The notes under the pieces were generated by a model. It did no database searches. It was given only the letters and a program-made list of their open reading frames with translations, and was not told the DNA's origin. From positions 1 to 8,798 of the forward strand of contig JAGHCW010000212.1 in assembly GCA_021160245.1 (NCBI GenBank): a DNA stretch of 8,798 nt. The letters run 5' to 3'. The first letter of the stretch is position 1. The number at the start of each line of letters is the position of its first letter. Of this stretch, positions 1-6,433 are shown piece by piece. This DNA is from a bacterium. Its GTDB lineage: Bacteria; B130-G9. The position numbers and the translations under genes were made by a program.

Positions 1-2352
1 GCCGCCGCACGTCTCGCACCGCCCGCCTCGGACGTTGAAACTGAATCGCCCAGCCTTATAGCCCCGCTTTCGCGCCTCGACCGTCGCGGCAAATAGGTCC
101 CTGATGTGCCCAAACGCCTTGGTGTAGGTTGCTGCGTTTGAACGAGGCGTTCTGCCGATTGGGGTTTGATCGATTTCGATTACCTTGTCGATGTTGAAAA
201 CGCCACGTATCTCATCGTGCGCGCCCGGCAAATCCCTGGAACGATACAGCGCCCGCCGAAGCGCCCGATAGAGAATCTCATCGACAAGCGAGCTTTTGCC
301 TGACCCGGAGACCCCGGTTACGCAGCAGAAGACGCCCAAGGGAATCTCCACGTCGATGCCCTTCAGGTTGTTTTGGCGTGCGCCGATAATCGATATGCTC
401 CTGGGCTTTCTTTTCCTTCGTCTCTCGGGCACAGGGATCGAGCGCCTTCCAGCCAGGTAGTCTCCGGTTAGAGATTTCTTGCATTTCATCACACTTTTCG
501 CAGGTCCCGCCGCGACTATATGCCCACCGTCCTCCCCCGCGCCCGGGCCCATGTCGATTAGGTGATCGGCCGCCATCATCGTCTCCTCATCGTGCTCAAC
601 AACGATGACTGTGTTGCCTAAGTCGCGGAGCTGGCAAAGCGTGTCGAGCAGCCGGCGATTGTCCCGCTGGTGAAGTCCTATACTCGGCTCGTCCAGCACG
701 TAGAGAACGCCGACGAGGCTCGAGCCGATCTGCGTGGCGAGGTGTATCCGCTGCGACTCACCGCCGGAGAGCGTCGAGGACGTTCTATCGAGAGTTATGT
801 AGCCGAGGCCGACCTCCCGTAAGAAGCCCAGCCGGGCGACGATCTCCTTCAGGATGCGGTGAGCGATCGCCTCCTCCTTTTCAGGAAGGTCAAGATGCTC
901 GAAGAAGTCGGCTGCCTCCGCGACGTTCATGCTCGTCGCCTCGCTGATGTTCAAGTCGCCCACCTTTACCGCAAGCGCCTCGGGACGCAGCCTCGCGCCG
1001 CCGCAATCGGGGCACGGGACGGTGCTCATGTATCGACCGAGCCACTCGCGCATATCCTCCGAGGCCGTCTGCAGATACCGCCTGTCGATGTTATTGAGAA
1101 TCCCCTCGAACCTCTTGATCCGGCCCCACCTGAGCGTTCCGGCTTTGAATCTGAGCTTGATCCGTTCCTTGCCCGAGCCGTGCATCAGGATATCCCTGAT
1201 TTCGGGCGGCAGGTCGCGATATGGGGTGTTGGGATCGAATTCATAGTGCGCCGCCAGCGAACTGAAAACCTGCACGGTCATCGAGCTCTCGGAGCTCGCC
1301 CACGCCTCAATCGCGCCATCGACAAGTGACTTGGATTGATCGGGGACGACAAGTTCTTCTGATGCGGAGCGCACAAAGCCAAGCCCGGAGCATGACTTGC
1401 ATGCGCCGTAAGGGCTATTGAATGAGAAGGCTCTGGGCTGAAGCTCCTGATAGCTTATTCCGCAGTTGAGGCAGGCCATCTCGCTGCTGAACGTTCTGAT
1501 AGCGAAGCCATCAAGCGGCTCAGTAGCGGCCTGATCCTCGTCAGGCGATGCGCTCTTCTTTGGTTTCCTAGTTTTGCGTTTGGGTTTTGCGGGCTTGTCC
1601 GGATCATCGGACCAGCCCAGCTTGCCATCACGATCCTCCAGCGCTATCCTGACCAAACTCTTGGTGAGTCGCATCGAGAGCTCAACCGAATCGGTCAGTC
1701 TGGTGCGGTTCTTCTCACCAACAGTCAGCCGATCGACGACCACGTCAATGTCGTGTTTTTTGTACTTTTCAAGGGCAATCTCCTCGGAGAGTTCCCGCAT
1801 CTTGCCATCGACCAACACTCGCACAAAGCCCTGCCTCGCCAGATCGGCAAAGAGCGCGGTATATTCGCCCTTCCTGCCCCGAACGACTGGGGCAAGGACG
1901 TAGAACTTCGCCCGTTGAGGCATCGCAAGCACTGTATCGACAATCTGCTGTGCCGACTGCGATTCGATCCGGCGACCGCATTTGTAGCAATACGGCACGC
2001 CAATTCGGGCGTAGAGGAGGCGCAGATAGTCATATATCTCCGTGACGGTGCCGACGGTCGAGCGGGGATTCTTGCTGACTGGACGTTGCTCAATCGAGAT
2101 TGCTGGCGAGAGGCCCTCGATGTAATCGACGTCGGGCTTGTCCATCTGCTCGAGGAACTGCCGGGCGTAGGCCGAGAGCGACTCCACGTAGCGCCTCTGC
2201 CCTTCAGCATAGAGCGTGTCGAACGCAAGCGACGACTTGCCCGAGCCGGAAAGGCCCGTGATGACCACGAGCTTGTTTCTGGGTATCGAGACGTCGATGT
2301 TCTTGAGATTGTGCTCCCTGGCGCCTTTTATGAAAATGTTGCTTTGCGGCAT
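1..2352 (-). CDS. uvrA: UvrA, excinuclease ABC subunit A (3' part outside window)
   Basis: UvrA is the DNA-damage-sensing ATPase of nucleotide excision repair; it loads UvrB onto lesions in the cytoplasm. I read 784 uninterrupted codons from the ATG to base 1. Seen in order: first Walker A GLSGSGKS (33-40); CxxC at 122/125; zinc finger Cys294, Cys297, Cys318, Cys321; CPDCGG (447-452); ABC signature LSGGE (528-532); Walker [14 protein letters not shown] (549-561); His587 of the VVEHD switch; second Walker [10 protein letters not shown] (680-688); and the first CxxC of the second zinc finger (Cys779, Cys782). The family is usually about 940 residues, so some 150 remain outside. The ATG is preceded by GGAG with 5-base spacing, and the protein begins with the typical [13 protein letters not shown]. 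A Lys-rich stretch at about 251-270 just before the first zinc finger looks like a lineage-specific insertion. Identification is secure. Confidence 0.98.
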   Translation of the reverse strand, partial: MPQSNIFIKGAREHNLKNIDVSIPRNKLVVITGLSGSGKSSLAFDTLYAEGQRRYVESLSAYARQFLEQMDKPDVDYIEGLSPAISIEQRPVSKNPRSTVGTVTEIYDYLRLLYARIGVPYCYKCGRRIESQSAQQIVDTVLAMPQRAKFYVLAPVVRGRKGEYTALFADLARQGFVRVLVDGKMRELSEEIALEKYKKHDIDVVVDRLTVGEKNRTRLTDSVELSMRLTKSLVRIALEDRDGKLGWSDDPDKPAKPKRKTRKPKKSASPDEDQAATEPLDGFAIRTFSSEMACLNCGISYQELQPRAFSFNSPYGACKSCSGLGFVRSASEELVVPDQSKSLVDGAIEAWASSESSMTVQVFSSLAAHYEFDPNTPYRDLPPEIRDILMHGSGKERIKLRFKAGTLRWGRIKRFEGILNNIDRRYLQTASEDMREWLGRYMSTVPCPDCGGARLRPEALAVKVGDLNISEATSMNVAEAADFFEHLDLPEKEEAIAHRILKEIVARLGFLREVGLGYITLDRTSSTLSGGESQRIHLATQIGSSLVGVLYVLDEPSIGLHQRDNRRLLDTLCQLRDLGNTVIVVEHDEETMMAADHLIDMGPGAGEDGGHIVAAGPAKSVMKCKKSLTGDYLAGRRSIPVPERRRKRKPRSISIIGARQNNLKGIDVEIPLGVFCCVTGVSGSGKSSLVDEILYRALRRALYRSRDLPGAHDEIRGVFNIDKVIEIDQTPIGRTPRSNAATYTKAFGHIRDLFAATVEARKRGYKAGRFSFNVRGGRCETCGG

Positions 2353-2422
2353 CCCTGCTCCGAATTCTGATTGCTCTTGCACTCAATGTTTTGCTAACTA
2401 ACAGTGGCAACATTGCAGGGCC

Positions 2423-2451
2423 AATTTAGTTTCTGCAGAAACCAATCGCAA
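2423..2451 (-). promoter_or_regulatory. Probable uvrA promoter with palindromic operator
   Basis: On the minus strand TTGCGA (2451-2446), a 17-base spacer and TAAATT (2428-2423) match the sigma70 consensus at 4 of 6 positions each, about 70 bases before the uvrA ATG. The spacer contains the perfect 14-bp palindrome GTTTCTGCAGAAAC (2429-2442), which fits a repressor site. Because uvrA is a classic SOS gene, a LexA-type operator is the natural inference. The motif is not one of the LexA boxes I know, so the regulator is unproven. Confidence 0.5.
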
Positions 2452-2589
2452 GCATGTCGTTTCTCATTTGGGCTGCTGATGGCAGGCTGGCGGCTGAGTA
2501 GGGAGATGCTTGCCCTATGCGAGTTTTTTGGGTGGCCCTCCCACAAGACGTGCTAAATCCAACAGGAAATTGAGTGGAGGTGTGCGCCA

Positions 2590-3299
2590 TCAGGTCGCTT
2601 GGGACCGCAGCGCATAAACCGACACGGAATTGCCCATAAAACTGCTTCTTTTGGCAACGAGCGAAGGCTTAAGTCCCGTTTCAATGAACTCCGTGAACTC
2701 GAACATCGAGGGCGAGACCACATCGGACACAGTTACCTGAACGCGGCCCGCCGGTGTCAAGTGCCGCATAACTCCTGCCCAAAAGCCTCTGATGACCTCG
2801 CCGGTTTTGCCGCCCATGAAGGCCCGTTGCCTTAGATTCTTGGGATCGCTGAAGAAGAAGGGCGGGTTGAAAACAATCATGTCAAACTTCTCGTCTGGAC
2901 CGATGTTCTCGAAGAGATTGCTGAGTCGGGACTCGATTCTGGCATCCACGCCGTTGACAATTGCGTTAATTCTTGAGCACCGGACGGCCATTGGGTTGAC
3001 GTCGCAGGCAAGGACACGAACGCCTCTGGCCGCTGCACGACCGCTTGAATCCCTGAACCGGTTCCCATGTCCAGGACTGAAGCGGCGCCATCAAGCGCAA
3101 GGTTATCAGCCAGAAACTCTCCGGACCAGTGCATTACGGGATCGAATACTGTGGGAAGAATAATGAGAGATTTGTCACGGTAAGAGACTGAACGGATAGA
3201 CCTCCCCTTAAAGCCAGACAAGAAACTCGCGCACGATGCAGCGCACAAGCCCCTCAGTCTCAAAGCGAGTCCCTCAAATGAACTACCATTGACCGGCAT
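2590..3299 (-). pseudogene. Small SAM-dependent methyltransferase (HemK/RlmG-like), frameshifted
   Basis: This encodes a Rossmann-fold methyltransferase of the small-MTase type, whose relatives methylate rRNA bases or release-factor glutamine. The N-terminal frame (from 3299) contains the SAM-binding motif VLDMGTGSGIQAVV. The reading then moves to another frame, which continues ARGVRVLACDVNPMAV and later has motif IV IVFNPPFFFSD and a normal C-terminus ending at the TGA at 2590. The frames join near 3036-3041; adding one base restores AVV-AAARGVRV, so a 1-base deletion explains the break. Restored, the protein would be about 236 residues. The ATG at 3299 has GGGG five bases upstream; an in-frame TTG at 3359 is possible but has no ribosome site. 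The C-terminal piece alone (2590-2991) lacks the SAM loop. This could be a real pseudogene or a sequencing or assembly error; substrate is unknown. Confidence 0.8.
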
Positions 3300-3379
3300 A
3301 TTTACCCCATGATAAGGCCAGGCGACATATACCTTCGCCCTTAGAAGAGTAGTTGTCAAGCAAAACGAGGCAAGAACTC

Positions 3380-3466
3380 CCCCGTTGGGGTAAACCGGAA
3401 AGAACTTGAAAAGTCAAAGGCCCCAAGGATTCCGCGTAATCGCCGCATCAGACCGGCGCTCCGGTC
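3380..3466. other. Cluster of nested and competing hairpins
   Basis: TTGGGG (3385-3390) pairs with CCCCAA (3421-3426). Inside that loop TTGA (3406-3409) pairs with TCAA (3414-3417). CCCC (3380-3383) can instead pair with GGGG (3387-3390), which is incompatible with the larger stem. Forty bases on, GACCGG-CGCT-CCGGTC (3451-3466) forms a 6-bp stem with a four-base loop. This could be a structured RNA or leader on either strand, or part of a repeat element; no known RNA family was recognised. Confidence 0.35.
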
Positions 3467-3551
3467 GGCAAATTCAACTGACTATGGTTCCGCTGCCTTC
3501 CCCTCTTCTCCCGCTTCCGTTCTGTCGAAGACCCAACAGGTGGCGGGGTAG

Positions 3552-3756
3552 ACTCCCCGGAGTGACTCATAATTGTGGGTAGTCTCTGTTTGTCCAAAGT
3601 TTTGCCCGATATTGACATGTCCTTTTAACCTTGAATGCCCTGACAGGGCATCATTTGAATAGTCGTAGGCGCGGGCGAGAGAAGAAACTTGTCTCGGCGG
3701 ACGGTTCGGTTCCCCGCGTTTCACGGGGGTTATTCATATTTCGTCCTCTCAGGGCG
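3552..3756. repeat. Palindrome cluster resembling a dispersed intergenic repeat
   Basis: Four short inverted repeats lie close together: ACTCC-CC-GGAGT (3552-3563), ATGCCCTG-A-CAGGGCAT (3635-3651, perfect 8-bp arms), CCCCG-CGTTTCA-CGGGG (3712-3728) and CGTCCT-CTC-AGGGCG (3742-3756, one G-T pair). The arrangement of a CCCTGA-AGGG palindrome, then a CCCCGCG hairpin followed by a ttattcatatttcg linker and a further GC hairpin, matches my recollection of repeated intergenic elements in several environmental bacterial genomes. With one copy here, the repeat status is inferred. Confidence 0.45.
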
Positions 3757-3949
3757 GAGACCCATGGAAATGCGCTTCATTGATAATTACGGCATCTGAA
3801 AATTACCTGCAATCTGAGGTCACACCTCTCCCCAATCATTCAGAAGTTTTCGTATTTCTAGTTTATGATTGATTGTGTTACTGGCCCTGGGGCCTGGTTT
3901 CGGTGAATAAATAAGTGGAATTGAGGTCGAGGTCATGCGATGTCTTGGT

Positions 3950-3985
3950 TCCCTGAAAGGGACTACAATCACAGTCACTTCAGGG
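3950..3985. promoter_or_regulatory. Imperfect hairpin with alternative fold
   Basis: CCCTGAA (3951-3957) pairs with TTCAGGG (3979-3985). Inside it GACT (3961-3964) pairs with AGTC (3973-3976) across a small internal loop, giving an 11-bp stem. The left arm can also fold locally as TCCCT-GAA-AGGGA (3950-3962), so the two folds exclude each other. No T-run follows, so it is not a simple terminator. It lies about 65 bases upstream of the -35 element of the aminotransferase-like operon and may be an operator, an attenuator, or another copy of the CCCTGAnAGGG palindrome. Confidence 0.4.
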
Positions 3986-4051
3986 ATACAGGAAGAACGC
4001 CCCAACGGAGCAGGTTCGTGAACGAATACGAAAACTCCTCTTTCTGCTTGC

Positions 4052-4081
4052 TTGACAGCATCTCTCTGTGCGCCCTATTCT
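4052..4081 (+). promoter_or_regulatory. Strong sigma70-type promoter of the aminotransferase-like operon
   Basis: TTGACA (4052-4057) is a perfect -35 hexamer. TATTCT (4076-4081) matches the -10 consensus at 4 of 6 positions with an 18-base spacer. Transcription would start near 4088-4090, directly at the ATG at 4091, predicting a leaderless message. This agrees with the absence of any Shine-Dalgarno sequence before that ATG. The in-frame TTG at 4052 that could be read as a start codon is then simply part of the -35 box. Confidence 0.55.
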
Positions 4082-4090
4082 GCGGCTGTC

Positions 4091-5323
4091 ATGGAAATTG
4101 AATCCAGTAAAGAGAGCACACCGCTGGTTGAGCGCGGTCAAGGGTGCTCATTCATCGACGCTTCGGGCCGAGAGATACTCAATCTTTCCGCATCGGCATT
4201 TTGCCTGCCCTTAGGTTACGGCAACAATCTCGTCAAGTCGGCTGCCTTGGAGACGTTAGATGCGAATCTGCTTGGTCTTCCGGGGGCTAATCTCGATCTT
4301 CGCTTGTGCGATCGACTAATGAGAACTCTCTCGGATTTCGAGCTCTTTTTCTATGCGAGGCGCGCTCTTTTATTCCAGACCGGACGCCAAGCCTTTCGTG
4401 GCGCGATTAAGATAGCGACAGAGCACACTTGCCGCAGCCGAGTAATGATGCTCTGTGGCGGCTGCCACGGCCGGAGTCTAGGCCAGATCAGCTGGGGCGA
4501 TGGCCCGGTGGGATGCGCAGCTCAAACATCGCCGGCCCCGGACGCCATATACTTGCCTTTCCCGGGCGCCTCAGGCTCCAGAATACGCGGGACATCCGAT
4601 TTTGTGGTCTATCTTCACGATTTTGTCTTCAAGCACATCGCTCATCCAAGTGAGATTGCCGCTCTGGTTGTCCCACCAATACAATTCAGCGAGTCGCTCA
4701 CTATCATTCCGGATGATTTCTTCACGGTCGTTCACGGCCTGTGCCAGCGAACCGGCATCGTGCTTATTGTTGATGAAACGAACCTTTCATTGGGGGTCCT
4801 GGGCAGTCGATTCGCGTGTGAGCAGTGGGATTTTCAGCCGGACATTCTCTGCTTGGGAGAGGGATTCGCCAACGGACTCTGCTTTGGGGCGGCGATCACG
4901 CTCAAGTCGTTTCTTGACTTCGATCTCAGTGCGCTTGATGGACATTCTCAATGTCAGGCTCTCTCCGCCGCCGCTGCAATCGCAATGCTCAAACGTGGTG
5001 ACGCCAAGCTAGCGACAAGCGCGGCCAAGATCGAGGCATTTTTGAAGGCGGGCCTTGAGAGGTTGGGTAACTCATGTGGTTTGATTACGGATATTGCCGG
5101 GAAGGGCGCCCTTTGGACCATCTCGCTTGAGCATCGCGCCTCAAGTGACCCCGAATGGCTTTTGCTTCGCGATGAGGTGGCTGCCAGAGCGTATTCGCAA
5201 GGCCTTTATGTGGCCAAGACTGGCACTCACTCGCTAATAATCGCCCCACCGCTTGTGATTTCCGACTCTGCTTTGGAGCGAGGATTGCATATTATTGGCG
5301 AGGTGCTGGCACACATTGAGTAG
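4091..5323 (+). CDS. Class-III aminotransferase-fold protein lacking the PLP lysine
   Basis: A 410-residue protein with the fold-type-I, class-III (acetylornithine/GABA aminotransferase-like) layout. Recognisable landmarks, numbered from this ATG: an N-terminal GQGCSFIDASGREILNLSA strand (16-34), HGR (126-128), LIVDETN with the pyridine-binding Asp228, the FACEQWDFQPDIL stretch, GFANGLCFGAAI (258-269), and an Ala-rich helix after DGHSQCQALSAAAAIAML. At the position of the Schiff-base lysine (family LAKGLGGG) the protein has LGEGFANG, so the residue is Glu257 (GAG, 4859-4861). The SGxEA loop is TGRQA and the EPxxGEGG segment is PPIQFSES. It is therefore unlikely to be an ordinary transaminase; it may be a pseudoenzyme, a binding protein, or a PLP-independent activity. 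I chose the ATG over the in-frame TTG at 4052 because the latter overlaps the promoter. It is the first gene of a probable operon with the next one. Confidence 0.85.
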   Translation: MEIESSKESTPLVERGQGCSFIDASGREILNLSASAFCLPLGYGNNLVKSAALETLDANLLGLPGANLDLRLCDRLMRTLSDFELFFYARRALLFQTGRQAFRGAIKIATEHTCRSRVMMLCGGCHGRSLGQISWGDGPVGCAAQTSPAPDAIYLPFPGASGSRIRGTSDFVVYLHDFVFKHIAHPSEIAALVVPPIQFSESLTIIPDDFFTVVHGLCQRTGIVLIVDETNLSLGVLGSRFACEQWDFQPDILCLGEGFANGLCFGAAITLKSFLDFDLSALDGHSQCQALSAAAAIAMLKRGDAKLATSAAKIEAFLKAGLERLGNSCGLITDIAGKGALWTISLEHRASSDPEWLLLRDEVAARAYSQGLYVAKTGTHSLIIAPPLVISDSALERGLHIIGEVLAHIE

Positions 5324-5368
5324 CATCTCTTTGGGTGTGCAGTAAGTGGGCAAGTGAGAATCCCTACC

Positions 5369-6433
5369 ATGACGGCTCTGGACTCGGCTATTGACGTTCT
5401 GTTTGATGAGATTCTGGGCCTTAGGGCACATGACAGGCTACTCATTCTCATCGATGAGAGTAGTTCGTCCGCTCTCTCGGGCGCGATAGCTGATAGGGCG
5501 CGCAAGGCAAAGGTTGATGTTGAGCTTGGCCGCCTAAGAAGCAGTGAGAGCTTCTATATTGAGCCAGACAGGGCAATCGCAAAAGCGATGCGAGCATCAA
5601 GCGTCATCCTCGAGCTATCGTCCTCTTGTTCGCTCTACTACAGCACTATCTTGAAAAGGGTCGTTCGAGCCGGCGCCAGGGCGTTTTTTCTGACGGGGCT
5701 TGGACCTTCAGAGCTTCAGCATTTGATAGGCTCCGCAAATCACTCCGAACTGCACGCTCTGGGGGATCGGCTTCTGCTTATGTTACGCCGCTCAAGATAC
5801 GTTGAGATATTCTCCGGACGCGGATGTGCCCTGGGCCTTTCGCTTGGCCCCGCATGGGCAAGGGAGTTCCTTCACTTTCGATTCTTGAGGCGCCACCTAA
5901 ATGCTTTCTTCGACCAGCCTACAGGGCTTTGCCGGAAGGTTGCGGCATTCTCATCGCTCGGAGGACAGGTTTCATTCAGCGGAATTAGGTCAAGTATAAA
6001 CGGAAGCTTGCTTATTGACGGCGCCTCATTTCCACCGCAAGAGGACTGTCCCTTAACTGCGCCTTTCAAGATAGACGTGAGGCGCGGCCGCGCGGTCAAG
6101 ATAGAGCGGACGTCAGCGGGGCAGAGATTCGCCGAATGGCTTGCAGACAATGGGATGGACGGCGCGAGAGAGGTCATGCACATCTCTCTTGGGCTCAATC
6201 CCTTGGCGTCTCTGGGGCCGACGATGCTCGTGAATGAGAGAATTCTGGGGGCAGTTACGATGGGTCTAGGTTACGGCGCAAGAAAGGCCCATCGTGACCT
6301 TATTGCGAAATCGCCTTCTGTGTGGGTTGATGGGCTTCCGCTTTTCGAGGACGGGCGCCTCGTTCATTCGGGGATCCTGCATTTCCCGAAAGCTCTCGTT
6401 CGGAGGGGGATGTCGGGGCGAAATACGCGCTGA
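5369..6433 (+). CDS. Aminopeptidase M29 / NicX-like protein with altered metal site
   Basis: A 354-residue protein related to the M29 thermophilic aminopeptidases and the 2,5-dihydroxypyridine dioxygenase NicX group, which share a fold binding one or two metals. Best evidence is the C-terminal part: GLNPLASLGPTMLVNERILGAV, then HRD (His308, Asp310), then PSVWVDGLPLFEDGRLV, which aligns without gaps to the family pattern GTNPxA...HxDG...PTVWVDG..xEDGxL. Other expected ligands differ: family GEV is GQV (Gln200), family GEFGIG is MHISLG (His271), and family GTVH is GAVT (Thr297). Only the HxD pair is retained, so normal hydrolase chemistry is doubtful. The start could also be GTG at 5354 (five residues longer); neither has a good ribosome site. 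It lies 45 bases after the aminotransferase-like gene, same strand, so probably cotranscribed. Its last 44 codons overlap the convergent membrane gene. Confidence 0.8.
   Translation: MTALDSAIDVLFDEILGLRAHDRLLILIDESSSSALSGAIADRARKAKVDVELGRLRSSESFYIEPDRAIAKAMRASSVILELSSSCSLYYSTILKRVVRAGARAFFLTGLGPSELQHLIGSANHSELHALGDRLLLMLRRSRYVEIFSGRGCALGLSLGPAWAREFLHFRFLRRHLNAFFDQPTGLCRKVAAFSSLGGQVSFSGIRSSINGSLLIDGASFPPQEDCPLTAPFKIDVRRGRAVKIERTSAGQRFAEWLADNGMDGAREVMHISLGLNPLASLGPTMLVNERILGAVTMGLGYGARKAHRDLIAKSPSVWVDGLPLFEDGRLVHSGILHFPKALVRRGMSGRNTR

Larger units (their letters stand above)
3300..4051. other. Long hairpin-rich spacer without a convincing gene
   Basis: About 750 bases separate the methyltransferase from the aminotransferase-like gene. 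Two minus-strand open frames lie here (3482-3724, 80 codons; 3820-4005, 61 codons). Their translations have low-complexity, Pro/Arg/Ser-rich composition, show no recognisable domain, and run straight through palindromes, so I do not call them genes. What the spacer does hold is a series of short inverted repeats, listed separately. No tRNA or rRNA was recognised. Confidence 0.6.

Noticed and set aside
1753-2370. Plus-strand 205-codon open frame inside uvrA
   Set aside because: It lies wholly antisense to the well-conserved uvrA frame and has no domain of its own; the same holds for the other open frames inside 1-2352.
2509-2529. CTTGC-CCTAT-GCGAG hairpin followed by six T on the plus strand, like a terminator
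   Set aside because: No plus-strand gene lies upstream, the stem is only 5 bp with a wobble pair, and on the minus strand, where the genes are, the T-run is on the wrong side.
3354-3359. TTGACA on the minus strand as a -35 box for the methyltransferase, or TTG as its start
   Set aside because: The nearest TATA-like hexamer is 22 bases away, outside the usual spacing, and no ribosome site precedes the TTG.
3482-3724. Minus-strand 80-codon open frame
   Set aside because: It runs through several palindromes, has biased composition and no domain; more likely a by-product of a repeat element.
3820-4005. Minus-strand 61-codon open frame
   Set aside because: It reads through the 3950-3985 hairpin, shows no recognisable family, and no ribosome site stood out.
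4018-4101. GTG-started 27-codon leader peptide with GGAG upstream, its stop overlapping the ATG at 4091
   Set aside because: The ribosome site looks fair, but the strong promoter at 4052-4081 would start transcription downstream of it, and the peptide has no recognisable feature. It stays possible only if an upstream promoter exists.
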